From contig JAEYSJ010000015.1 in assembly GCA_023434855.1 (NCBI GenBank), forward strand, positions 1-30,035: DNA of 30,035 nucleotides, written 5' to 3'. A model generated the notes under the pieces. That model saw nothing but the letters and a program-made list of their open reading frames with translations, was not told where the DNA came from and made no database searches. This document shows, piece after piece, positions 8,530-15,834 of the stretch. This DNA comes from Bacillota bacterium. GTDB taxonomy: Bacteria; Bacillota_C; Negativicutes; JAEYSJ01. A program made the translations under genes and the position numbers. The number at the start of each line of letters is the position of its first letter. Position 1 is the stretch's first letter.

Positions 8530-8585
8530 TGTAACATCTTTGTCACACCAGTGTAACGCAATTGTAACATTTCCGTTACACTGGT
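8530..8585. promoter_or_regulatory. Clustered TGTAACA-type sites with perfect 12-bp inverted repeat, putative activator (enhancer) sites
   Basis: ACCAGTGTAACG (8547-8558) and CGTTACACTGGT (8574-8585) are a perfect inverted repeat around 15 bases. TGTAACA occurs at 8530-8536 and again inside the loop, TGTCACA at 8541-8547, and TGTTACA further on near 8455. The spacing from the -24/-12 promoter (about 195-250 bases) is typical for the upstream sites of sigma-54 activators. The block directly follows the stop of the activator gene, so the inverted repeat might instead be its terminator, but no T-tract follows it on the minus strand. Confidence 0.55.
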
Positions 8586-8604
8586 CTTAACACATTAAGT
8601 GACA

Positions 8605-10632
8605 CTAATTTTCAATCGCATATAACTTCATCTTGCGATATAACGTATTGCGGGAAACGCCCATCTGACGGGCAGTAAGACTGACATTCCCACCGTAACT
8701 GGACAGTAATGTCATAATTTCCTGCCGTTCGCTTTCTTCAATAAACCGCCGCCGGTTATACCGGCAACCGGTCAGATCGACCACTGACGGTGGCAGCGTC
8801 ACTTCTTCCGGCTGTTTTCTGTCCACCGGTCGTGTAAGCTCTGACGGCAAGTGGGCTGCCGTTATAGTTTGTCCTTCCGTCAAACTGATAATTCGTTCCA
8901 CTATATTTTGCAGTTCCCGCACATTACCGGGCCATTCATAACTAAGGATCCGGTCGATAACTTCCTGCTCAACGTTAAAGTCACGCCCCCAATCCTTATC
9001 CAACTTTTCCAGGAAATAATTGAATAACAGAACGATGTCATCGCCCCGCTCCCTGAGCGGCGGGATAGTGATCGAAATTACATTCAGCCGGTAGTACAGG
9101 TCCTTGCGAAAACGGCCCCGTTCCACTTCGTCGCTTAAATTTTTATTGGTGGCGCAAATTATCCGCACATCAATCGGCACAACTTTATCACTGCCGATAC
9201 GGGTTATTTTTCTTTCCTGCAGCACCCGCAGCAAACTGACCTGTTGTTCCAGTGGCATATCGCCGATTTCATCAAGAAACAATGTTCCTCCGGCTGCCAG
9301 TTCAAATTTACCCGGCTTGCCGCCTCGTCTGGCTCCGGTAAAAGCGCCTTCTTCATAGCCGAATAATTCACTGCCGATTAATTCACGGGGAATGGCGCCG
9401 CAGTTTACGGCAATAAACGGACCATTACGCCGCTCACTGCGATTATGAATAGCCTGCGCAAATATTTCCTTGCCGGTGCCGCTTTCACCCCGCAATAATA
9501 CGTTTGCCGAACTAGTGGCTGCCAGAGAGGCCACCCGGATCGCTTCCAGTATGCCTTTACTACTGCCGATAATATCGCTAAACTGCAGAGAACTGTAATA
9601 GCCGCTGAACCGGTTAACCAAGTTCTGAATTTTTTTAATCGGCCGCAGGATAATCACCCCGCCAGTCACTACTCCGGTTTCATCAGCAATCGGTTCCCCT
9701 GATGCCAGACAACCGCCCGCCACCTGGCTAATGTCGGTGGTCACTTCCACATCAACATATGACTCTTTATTGTTTAACATCCTGCGGGTAAAAATTGCCT
9801 TGCCGCCAAAAACTTTTTCTACAGGCAATCCCAGTGAATTCTGGCCTGTTTTGCCAAGCAGCGCTTTCGCAACAGGATTCAAATCAACAATCAGACCTTG
9901 CCTGTCTATAACCAGCACACCATCCGACATTGTATTAAAAATATTGGTAAGCCGCTGGTTGGTCAGAGTCAGTTCGCGGTTTTTCTGTTGAATGGCCAGT
10001 TGAGCGGTAATCGCTTCCGCCGCCGCTACAACCATTCCCAAAGTATGTAGATGAGCTGAACGAAATGAACCCGACACATCCAGGACACCAAGCAACCGTC
10101 CCCGGGCGTCTAATATCGGTGCCGCTGAGCAGGTAAGGCAATGATATTTGCGGCAATAATGCTCCGGACCGGAGACTTGAATTGGTTTCTTTTGCGCCAC
10201 CGCCATACCGATGGCATTAGTCCCTGCCCGTTGCTCATTCCAGCAGGCACCTTGAAAAAAATTGGTGGTTAAAGGATTCTCCATTATATCCGCATCGCCA
10301 AGAACTTCCATAATGTAACCCTGATTATCGGTAAGCGCCACCACAAAGCCTGAACCGGCAACAAACTCGTAAAGATTTTCCATAAATGGTTTGGCGATAC
10401 CAATCAGCTCGCGGTTCTGTTCCTGCACCGCTTTAACTCCGTCACTGTCCAGGCCGGCATATTTCCCGGCATAGTGTGGATCAACATCAGCCTGATAGCA
10501 TCTTTGCCATGACTCTATAATTGGCGGACGCAGACTGGATTTTTCCATCCAACCGTCTGCAATGAATTTTTCCCATACCAATGCAGTGTCATAGACCTGT
10601 TGATCTGTAACAGTATCGGATCTTACCTTCAT
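8605..10632 (-). CDS. Sigma-54-dependent transcriptional activator (GAF-PAS-AAA-Fis)
   Basis: A 675-residue AcoR-type enhancer-binding protein. The start is the ATG at 10632 with GGGGAGGAG just before it. An N-terminal GAF-like sensor (about 70-215) contains the cysteine/histidine stretch HYCRKYHCLTCSAAP. A PAS domain (about 230-340) follows. The AAA+ domain has Walker A GESGTGKE, the sigma-54 contact loop GAFTGA, and Walker B TLFLDEIGDM. The C-terminal Fis helix-turn-helix reads GGNVSLTARQMGVSRNTLYR. It should activate the -24/-12 promoter at 8323-8336 and thereby the aldehyde oxidoreductase genes. Its own mRNA leader carries a predicted Mo-cofactor riboswitch and terminator, so its synthesis is probably tied to cofactor supply. 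The signal bound by GAF/PAS is unknown; an aldehyde or redox signal is possible. Confidence 0.94.
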   Translation of the reverse strand: MKVRSDTVTDQQVYDTALVWEKFIADGWMEKSSLRPPIIESWQRCYQADVDPHYAGKYAGLDSDGVKAVQEQNRELIGIAKPFMENLYEFVAGSGFVVALTDNQGYIMEVLGDADIMENPLTTNFFQGACWNEQRAGTNAIGMAVAQKKPIQVSGPEHYCRKYHCLTCSAAPILDARGRLLGVLDVSGSFRSAHLHTLGMVVAAAEAITAQLAIQQKNRELTLTNQRLTNIFNTMSDGVLVIDRQGLIVDLNPVAKALLGKTGQNSLGLPVEKVFGGKAIFTRRMLNNKESYVDVEVTTDISQVAGGCLASGEPIADETGVVTGGVIILRPIKKIQNLVNRFSGYYSSLQFSDIIGSSKGILEAIRVASLAATSSANVLLRGESGTGKEIFAQAIHNRSERRNGPFIAVNCGAIPRELIGSELFGYEEGAFTGARRGGKPGKFELAAGGTLFLDEIGDMPLEQQVSLLRVLQERKITRIGSDKVVPIDVRIICATNKNLSDEVERGRFRKDLYYRLNVISITIPPLRERGDDIVLLFNYFLEKLDKDWGRDFNVEQEVIDRILSYEWPGNVRELQNIVERIISLTEGQTITAAHLPSELTRPVDRKQPEEVTLPPSVVDLTGCRYNRRRFIEESERQEIMTLLSSYGGNVSLTARQMGVSRNTLYRKMKLYAIEN

Positions 10633-10699
10633 ACGCACTCCTCCCCCCAGCAAAACTTCTTTTGCTCCAAAATAGTTTTACTGTAGGGTCCGCATAATT

Positions 10700-10741
10700 T
10701 CAGAATATAAAAGACAGGGCAGCAAAAAGCCATGCCCTGTC
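10700..10741 (-). terminator. Intrinsic terminator of the riboswitch expression platform
   Basis: On the minus strand GACAGGGCA (10741-10733) pairs with TGCCCTGTC (10721-10713), a 9-bp stem followed by TTTTATATT. It lies between the aptamer and the activator start codon. The first two bases of its 5' arm are also the last two of aptamer stem P1, so the two structures touch and may compete. Confidence 0.8.
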
Positions 10742-10852
10742 CGAATCACTCTGATCTGAAATACCCCTTTCCACGGTGGGAGGCTTGCCAGTTTCCTGAT
10801 AAACCCTACAGACCTAATAGTCGTAGTAAAACCGTAGACTATTAGATTCGGA
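10740..10852 (-). ncRNA. Molybdenum/tungsten cofactor (Moco) riboswitch
   Basis: On the minus strand the element is closed by an 8-bp stem P1, TCCGAATC (10852-10845) with GATTCGGA (10747-10740). Inside are a long hairpin CTAATAGTC/GACTATTAG (10845-10837 with 10822-10814), a small GGTTT...AAGCC hairpin with a GAAA tetraloop, and then the segment GCCTCCCACCGTGGAAAGG. That last segment matches, from memory, the conserved core of the E. coli moaA leader Moco RNA (GCCTCCCG...TGGAAAGGTGTA). A terminator follows at once. The downstream gene is a sigma-54 activator, not a cofactor biosynthesis or transport gene. A covariance search with Rfam RF01055 would settle it. Confidence 0.75.
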
Positions 10853-10862
10853 GCAAGTTATT

Positions 10863-10975
10863 TTGTTGTCTAATTCTATTTGTATAACTATATTTTGTAT
10901 AATCTTTCTTATATTATTCTATTTTTTGCATAATTCTATTTTCGTATAATTCTATATTATTCTTTATTATTCGAT
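10863..10975. repeat. AT-rich degenerate direct repeats upstream of the riboswitch
   Basis: The plus strand contains about five imperfect copies of a unit resembling TTTTGTATAATTCTAT, spaced 16-25 bases apart. Examples are TTGTATAACTATA, TTTTGTATAATC, TTTTTTGCATAATTCTAT and TTTTCGTATAATTCTAT. On the minus strand these read ATAGAATTATACAAAA and lie where the riboswitch promoter must be. They could be repeated operator sites or just AT-rich promoter DNA. Confidence 0.5.
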
Positions 10976-11168
10976 AAATGAAAAAAATTTCCTGCAAACA
11001 CGGTATATGAATTTTCTAAAATGTTTGCCGTAGATAGACTAAGAAAAAATATTTCATTTTGAAACTGTCAAGAATTGCAAGTTGCTTAACAGGGGTAAAT
11101 TGCAGATATTTCGACACTTTGCGTCATCTCACAACATTATTATTTATTGTCTGAGATAAAAATCACTC

Positions 11169-11198
11169 TTGAATAACTGTCTTTCCATCGAGTATACT
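11169..11198 (+). promoter_or_regulatory. Sigma-70/A promoter of the 142-residue hypothetical gene
   Basis: TTGAAT (11169-11174) and TATACT (11193-11198) are spaced by 18 bases, and transcription would begin near 11205, about 30 bases before the ATG at 11236. The remainder of the 600-base gap between the activator and this gene holds the riboswitch, its terminator and AT-rich repeats. Confidence 0.55.
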
Positions 11199-11235
11199 CT
11201 TAATAATATAACATCGAAGTTAAGGAGTGGTCAAT

Positions 11236-11664
11236 ATGGATAATTTGGACAAACAAATGAAAAATTTTACAGTAAACTATGAATCCGTACTCAAAGAGCT
11301 TATAAGCCGGAAAAAACCAGTCTCTTCCCCCGATCTGACGGCCTTACGGGAGGAGATTTATGAAATTCTTATTACAACAACCAACCGTCTGTTGGACGAA
11401 CTACCAGGACAAAACGGTGAAACTGATTCACCGCCTGAACATATCGAAGCAGATACTGTAACGCTTGAAGTTATTGACAAACATACCGGCAAATTATACA
11501 GACGCTGCCTGCCCCTCGAATATTCGGAAACCGATAACGGCCTGACCCTTTCCGGCGAAAACCTCTCCGGCGAAACCTCACAGATTGCCTTTTTATCCGA
11601 AGCCGCAGTGCAAAAAATCACCGATATAACCGGACGGGGCCTCGACAAACCCCGCTGCGACTAG
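11236..11664 (+). CDS. Hypothetical acidic protein, 142 residues
   Basis: I do not recognise the family. The start is the ATG at 11236 (MDNLDKQMKNF), with AAGGAG 8 bases in front. The protein is soluble, charged and acidic, without signal peptide, membrane segment or cysteines apart from two near the C-terminus (RRCLPL and PRCD). The N-terminal third looks helical (KQMKNFTVNYESVLKELISRK, EEIYEILITTTNRLLDEL); the C-terminal half looks like beta-strands (TVTLEVIDKHTGKLYRR, GLTLSGENLSGET, ending AVQKITDITG). It is one of few plus-strand genes and has its own promoter, so it is not part of the Mo operons on either side. It is probably a real lineage-restricted gene: the ribosome site, promoter and coding pattern are good. 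No function is offered. Confidence 0.8.
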   Translation: MDNLDKQMKNFTVNYESVLKELISRKKPVSSPDLTALREEIYEILITTTNRLLDELPGQNGETDSPPEHIEADTVTLEVIDKHTGKLYRRCLPLEYSETDNGLTLSGENLSGETSQIAFLSEAAVQKITDITGRGLDKPRCD

Positions 11665-11702
11665 CGAATTTATGAACCGCTAAGACGTTGAGAAAAGAAT
11701 GT

Positions 11703-11889
11703 GTTAACCGCCAAAGACGCCAAGAACGCCAAGAACGCCAAGGGATTTATTGTGTTTCTCTTTCAGCGAATTCTGTCTTGGAAGACAATATGCTTCCAGT
11801 AAGGACCGAAACGTTCTAAACAATAAACTATAATTCCAATGTTTTAAAATGTTTTCTTGGCGTCCTTGGCGCCCTTGGAGGTTAAACCG
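11703..11889. repeat. Long inverted repeat of CGCCAAG units
   Basis: The left arm (11703-11743) reads GTTAACCGCCAAAGACG followed by three ACGCCAAGA-type units. The right arm (11856-11889) reads CTTGGCGTCCTTGGCGC, CCTTGGAG and then GTTAAACCG, the complement order. Between them are about 110 bases of low-complexity DNA. A related element lies at 18849-18930. Such TTAACCGCCAAGACGCCAAG sequences are widespread intergenic repeats. No protein or RNA function is evident; the only reading frame across it is an artefact of the repeat. Confidence 0.75.
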
Positions 11890-11947
11890 TTCCTCATCTG
11901 TCACACTCGGCATTTTTAGCGGCTAATAATCTTTTATACCCGACAAA

Positions 11948-11977
11948 AAAAGGACGGTTTTTTTCAACCGTCCTTTT
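11948..11977. terminator. Bidirectional terminator, mainly for modABC
   Basis: AAAAGGACGGTT (11948-11959) and AACCGTCCTTTT (11966-11977) form a 12-bp stem with a 6-base loop, with A-run and T-run on the two flanks. It lies 67 bases past the modC stop on the minus strand and could also stop plus-strand transcription from the hypothetical gene. Just beyond it at 11983-12002 is TGTTACATTTTTGTGACACC, similar to the sites at 8530-8549. Confidence 0.85.
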
Positions 11978-12044
11978 ACTATGTGTTACATTTTTGTGAC
12001 ACCGCAGGACTGCTCATAGCTGACCCCGGCTCAGGTATTTTTGC

Positions 12045-12749
12045 TCAGACCCGCTCGAGGGTCATACTTTCTTTTGTTGTTTTATCGGAAAAATTTATTG
12101 CCGTTTTTTCTGAATGACTTACTATACGGCCTTTCTCGATGAAAATAATTTCGTCTCCCAAATATTCGGCTTCACTCTTACTGTGAGTTACCAGAATAAA
12201 AGGAATTCCCCAAAATTCATGCAGTTTCTTCAATTCTTCCTGCAGTTCCCTGCGAATGTCATCTCCCACTGCCGACAACGGCTCATCTAACAACAGAATT
12301 TCCGGTTCGGCCATCAACGCCCTGGCAAGTGCCACCCGCTGCTTTTCACCACCGGATAACACGGCAGGATAGCGTTCAGGCAAATGGCTGATTTTCAGCA
12401 TATCCAGCAAATTGCCATAACGGGCCTGTCTGGTAGCATCCAGTTTTTTAACCCCGTATAGAATATTCTTTCGTACAGTATAGTGAGGAAACAGGGCATA
12501 GTCCTGAAACATGTAGCCTACTTTGCGCTGCTGCGGCGGCAGAAAAATTCGCTGCTCCGAAGAAAAGAACAGCTGATTCTTCATGGTAATGTGCCCCTGG
12601 TCAGGCCTGTCCAGGCCTGCCACGCACCGCAGGGTAGTAGTTTTGCCGCAGCCGGACGGACCAAAGAGCACCAGTATATTATTCCGTATTGTGAATGCCA
12701 TGTCCAGAATAAAATCAGGCAGTTTCTTGCTTATTTTTACTCGCAGCAT
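12045..12749 (-). CDS. modC: Molybdate ABC transporter, ATP-binding protein
   Basis: A 234-residue ATPase that powers molybdate (or tungstate) import with ModB and ModA at the inner membrane. It has Walker A GPSGCGKTT (about residues 30-38), Q-loop YMFQDYALFP, signature LSGGEKQRVALARAL, Walker B LLLDEPLSA and H-loop VTHSKSEAE. I chose the ATG at 12749, which has AAGGAGGG 8 bases ahead; this site lies over the end of modB and the genes are 4 bases apart, so they are co-translated. The protein is short: the C-terminal molbindin/TOBE domain of E. coli ModC (about 352 residues) is missing. A separate Mop protein is encoded at 22893-23096 in this window. ModC follows modA and modB in the usual order. 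Confidence 0.94.
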   Translation of the reverse strand: MLRVKISKKLPDFILDMAFTIRNNILVLFGPSGCGKTTTLRCVAGLDRPDQGHITMKNQLFFSSEQRIFLPPQQRKVGYMFQDYALFPHYTVRKNILYGVKKLDATRQARYGNLLDMLKISHLPERYPAVLSGGEKQRVALARALMAEPEILLLDEPLSAVGDDIRRELQEELKKLHEFWGIPFILVTHSKSEAEYLGDEIIFIEKGRIVSHSEKTAINFSDKTTKESMTLERV

Positions 12750-12753
12750 TTGC

Positions 12754-13443
12754 TTATCCCTCCTTGCGCGCAGTAGCGGCAAGGTGTTTTTTTAGCCACA
12801 GGTTTGCGCCGAAAATCATTAAAAAAGTAAGAATACTAATAATAGCTACATATATACCGGCTGTCGCCAAATCATTGGAGTCTGCCGCAAAATAAATTGC
12901 GGTAGGAATGGTCTGGGTCTTGCCGGGAATGTTGCCGGCAATCATTATGGTGGCGCCGAATTCGCCCAACGCCCTGGCGTAAGCCAGCACCATGCCGGCG
13001 ACCAAACCCGGCCAGGCCAGTGGTAATGCAACGGTAAAAAACACGCGGATTTCGCCGGCTCCCAGAGTCCTGGCGACATCCTCCAGATTTGTGTCAACAC
13101 TTTGAAAAGCCGCCTTAGCACTTTGATACATCAAGGGAAAAGCAATCACCGTTGCCGCAATAGCTGCCGCCTGAGGCGTAAACACAATCTGCAGTCCCAC
13201 CAAATCATGCAACAACCGTCCCGCAGGACCGTTCTTGCCAAACAGCAACAGTAAGGCGAAACCAGTTACCACCGGCGGCAAGACTAATGGCAGGGTTATA
13301 AAGGCCTCAATAAATTCCTTGCCGGAAAATTTGGCCCTGGCCATAAACAGCGCCAGGGGGACACCGATCAATATTACAACACATAATGATTCCAAAGCAA
13401 TAAACAGAGATAAATACACTGGGTGCCAGTCAATTTGAGCCAT
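12754..13443 (-). CDS. modB: Molybdate ABC transporter, permease
   Basis: A 229-residue inner-membrane protein with about five to six hydrophobic helices, of normal length for ModB. The cytoplasmic EAA-type loop that contacts the ATPase is clear: RTLGAGEIRVFFTVALPLA followed by GMVLAYARALGEFGATIM. The ALGEFGAT segment and IPGKTQT are characteristic of molybdate and tungstate permeases. It lies 31 bases below modA and 4 bases above modC, with AGGAGAAT before its ATG. It forms the import channel for the oxyanion that feeds the cofactor of the aldehyde oxidoreductase. Confidence 0.95.
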   Translation of the reverse strand: MAQIDWHPVYLSLFIALESLCVVILIGVPLALFMARAKFSGKEFIEAFITLPLVLPPVVTGFALLLLFGKNGPAGRLLHDLVGLQIVFTPQAAAIAATVIAFPLMYQSAKAAFQSVDTNLEDVARTLGAGEIRVFFTVALPLAWPGLVAGMVLAYARALGEFGATIMIAGNIPGKTQTIPTAIYFAADSNDLATAGIYVAIISILTFLMIFGANLWLKKHLAATARKEG

Positions 13444-13474
13444 AATGTTATAATTCTCCTGCTAAAAAACAATG

Positions 13475-14275
13475 TTATTTACCTTGCATAAAACCGTACT
13501 TGGCAAACACCGTCTGCGCTTCCGCCCCTTCGAGATATGCGGCGAAATCTTCCGCAGCTTTATTTTGTTTTGTGTTTGCTATTACAGCGATTGGATAAAC
13601 AATCGGGTCATGTGTTTCGGCCGACGCAGTAGCAACTATCTTTATCTTGTCACTGCTGGCGGCATCTGTTTTATATACAATTCCAGCATCCACATTGCCT
13701 GTTTCCACATAAGTCAATACAGTGCGAACATCCTTGGCCTGAACAGCCTTAGGCGTTACCTGATCCCAAATGTTCAGTTTTTTCAATACCTGCTGAGCAT
13801 ATTGTCCGGCAGGCACACTTTCCGGCGCCCCTACAGCAAATTTGCCAACCTCACTCTTAGTTAAATCCTCAAAGCCGGCCAGCTGTATTTTAGATTCTTT
13901 GCCTGTAATAAGCACCAGTTGATTTTCCACCAGGTTCTTTCTGGTTTCTTTCTTAATTAGACCTTTCTTATCCAGATCATCCATTTGCTTGGCGGCAGCG
14001 GAAATAAAAATATCCGCCGGCGCGCCTTCTTCGATTTGTTTTTCCAGCGCCCCGGAAGCACCAAGATTATAGTTCAATTTTATATTTGGATACTTAGCCT
14101 GATAATTTTTCTGTATTTCCGCCAGAGCATCCTTTAAGCTCACTGCAGCAGATACAGTCAATTCGGCTTGTTGCAGCTCAGCCGCAGGAGGAGCGGCTTG
14201 CTTTGCCCCGCCGCAGCCAGCCAGCACCAGCGCCGCGCTCAACAAAATAACCATCAAATAACTTAACTTCTTCAT
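13475..14275 (-). CDS. modA: Molybdate ABC transporter, substrate-binding lipoprotein
   Basis: A 266-residue extracytoplasmic binding protein. From the ATG at 14275 (MKKLSYLMVILLSAALVLAGC) it has a lipoprotein signal with lipobox LAGC, Cys 21. Ligand-contacting segments of ModA are conserved: AAVSLKDAL, LGASGALEKQIEEGAPADIF, SVPAGQYAQQVL and DAGIVYKTDA, corresponding to the serine, alanine, valine and tyrosine contacts of E. coli ModA. An upstream in-frame ATG (MGVIM...) is four codons away and less likely; longer N-terminal extension would hide the signal peptide. First gene of modABC, divergent from the regulator at 14667. The C-terminal domain of the 16389-18536 protein is its close paralogue. 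Confidence 0.95.
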   Translation of the reverse strand: MKKLSYLMVILLSAALVLAGCGGAKQAAPPAAELQQAELTVSAAVSLKDALAEIQKNYQAKYPNIKLNYNLGASGALEKQIEEGAPADIFISAAAKQMDDLDKKGLIKKETRKNLVENQLVLITGKESKIQLAGFEDLTKSEVGKFAVGAPESVPAGQYAQQVLKKLNIWDQVTPKAVQAKDVRTVLTYVETGNVDAGIVYKTDAASSDKIKIVATASAETHDPIVYPIAVIANTKQNKAAEDFAAYLEGAEAQTVFAKYGFMQGK

Positions 14276-14666
14276 AATAACCCCCATCTTTTCTGATTCT
14301 CTCCCATATACCTGGAAGGGCTTAATCCAATACAACAGCTTGTCCAAATTGCGCAAATAATCCTCATCCCCCCTCTTAAAATAAAATGGACTCACTGCAG
14401 TATTATTTATTTGATAAATTTGCACAATTTCAAATAATGACTACCTTTTTAAAAATAATCTCAAACTAATTAGACACAAATTAAGTGAATTGCAGAATTT
14501 TTTTATATATTATATTATATTATATGGTATAATATAGTGGCAATAAAAAAATACACATTTCGCAGCCAATTTATCCTTTATCTGTAAAACTTTAATCTTT
14601 CCGCTAGCCCGCTTGACACAATAATGATATACTGATTGTATTCGAAGAATTATGAGGTGATAAGCA
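14276..14666. other. Divergent intergenic region, modABC / HTH regulator
   Basis: This is 391 bases of AT-rich DNA between divergent genes and must hold both promoters. On the plus strand an extended -10, TATGGTATAATATAG, lies at about 14523-14537 inside a run of TATATTA repeats. TTGACA occurs near 14614 without a well-spaced -10. I see no clear ModE-type palindrome and no Moco riboswitch. Confidence 0.5.
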
Positions 14667-15605
14667 ATGTCTGATGATACAGCCTACACCCCGGAAGAAG
14701 TGGCCAAACTATTAAAAATTTCGCGGTTTACCGTTTATGAAATGATTAAACGGGGCGAACTGTCGGCCTACCGGATTGGTCGCAAGATGCGCATAGAAGC
14801 ATCTGACCTGGATAACTACAAGAAAAAAGCAAGAGGCATGGAAATTAATGAAATCCAGCCTTCCAGCGCGACTTCAGCTTGTACAAGACGGGATGATGAA
14901 ACAAGACTGGTAATCAGCGGTCAGGAAATTATTCTCGATATACTGACTAAACATCTTGAGCGCCAGATGCCCAATGTTTCCTTTCTGCGCAGCTATACAG
15001 GCAGTATGGATGGCTTGCTGGCTTTATACCGCGGATCAGCCAATGTAGCTTCCTCCCATCTCCTTGATGAAGAAACCGGCGAGTATAATATCCCTTATGT
15101 ACGTTGTTTTCTGCCAGGACAACGCTTGATCCTGGTTAACCTTGTTTACCGCCATTCAGGCTTTCTTGTCGCTTGCAACAATCCCAAAAACATCACCGCT
15201 TGGGCCGATCTGGCCAAACCTGATATCAGGTTTGTCAACCGGGAGAAAGGCTCAGGTGCCAGGGTATTACTTGACGAAAAAATCCGTCGTCTGAACATTG
15301 ACTCCAGGCAAATCCAGGGATACAACCATGAAGAAACCAGTCATCTCGCTATAGCCAGCTGCGTTGCCCGCGGTGCGGCAGACGTGGGGCTGGGTATCGA
15401 AAAAGTCGCCATGCAGGTGCCTAATTTAGAATTTATACCGTTGCAAAAAGAGCGTTATGATCTGGTAATTCGCAAGGAAGATCTGGACAAGCCTCAATTT
15501 AAGGCATTGCTGTCAATACTGCGCTCATCCGCCTTCCATAACGAAATCGCCGGCATGGGAGGTTATGATGTATCCCGCATGGGAGAAACCATCGCCGATT
15601 TCTAA
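14667..15605 (+). CDS. HTH (excisionase-type) regulator with periplasmic-binding-protein-like ligand domain
   Basis: A 312-residue one-component regulator. The N-terminus (about residues 7-55) is an HTH_17/MerR-like excisionase domain: YTPEEVAKLLKISRFTVYEM followed by IKRGELSAYRIGRKMRI. Residues about 85-308 form a PBP-like domain (PF12727): LVISGQEIILDILTKHL, SYTGSMDGLLALYRGSANVA, FVNREKGSGARVLL and ADVGLGIEKVA. It has no signal peptide, so the ligand is sensed in the cytoplasm. Similar proteins in Firmicutes lacking ModE lie next to molybdate or tungstate transporters, and divergence from modABC makes a molybdate-responsive regulator the best reading. GAGGTGATA precedes the ATG. A terminator at 15787-15827 follows. 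The oxyanion ligand is inferred. Confidence 0.88.
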   Translation: MSDDTAYTPEEVAKLLKISRFTVYEMIKRGELSAYRIGRKMRIEASDLDNYKKKARGMEINEIQPSSATSACTRRDDETRLVISGQEIILDILTKHLERQMPNVSFLRSYTGSMDGLLALYRGSANVASSHLLDEETGEYNIPYVRCFLPGQRLILVNLVYRHSGFLVACNNPKNITAWADLAKPDIRFVNREKGSGARVLLDEKIRRLNIDSRQIQGYNHEETSHLAIASCVARGAADVGLGIEKVAMQVPNLEFIPLQKERYDLVIRKEDLDKPQFKALLSILRSSAFHNEIAGMGGYDVSRMGETIADF

Positions 15606-15629
15606 ATGCTGGCCATCAATTTAATGCAA

Positions 15630-15655
15630 AGTCCTGCTCTTCCGAGAGCAGGACT
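15630..15655. other. Perfect 11-bp hairpin without T-tract
   Basis: AGTCCTGCTCT (15630-15640), loop TCCG, AGAGCAGGACT (15645-15655), then AAAAAAG on the plus strand. The stem is very stable, but no U-tract follows on the plus strand and only TTTGCATT on the minus strand. It lies 25 bases after the regulator stop and may stabilise the 3' end of its mRNA. Confidence 0.6.
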
Positions 15656-15786
15656 AAAAAAGTTTGTTGCAGCAATGCCCCCAAACAAAAACCAACATTA
15701 CTAAAATTATGTATACGCAAGTTAACATTAGATTGCCAGCTCTAAGCTGATTCATTTCTAATTTTACTATATTACAATCTTAGCAA

Positions 15787-15827
15787 GGCCATTAGCCCAT
15801 CAAGGGCCAATGGCCTATTTTTATTTT
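15787..15827 (+). terminator. Rho-independent terminator of the HTH-PBP regulator
   Basis: GGCCATTAGCCC (15787-15798) pairs with GGGCCAATGGCC (15804-15815) with one mismatch, followed by TATTTTTATTTT on the plus strand. Confidence 0.75.
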
Positions 15828-15834
15828 GCCTGTC

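Noticed and set aside
11703..11750. Tandem CGCCAAGA units as a CRISPR-like array.
   Set aside because: Units are contiguous 9-base repeats with no spacers and no cas genes; they belong to a common intergenic repeat.
15630..15655. Perfect hairpin as the terminator of the HTH-PBP gene.
   Set aside because: It is followed by A's rather than T's on the plus strand; the hairpin at 15787-15815 with TATTTTTATTTT fits better.
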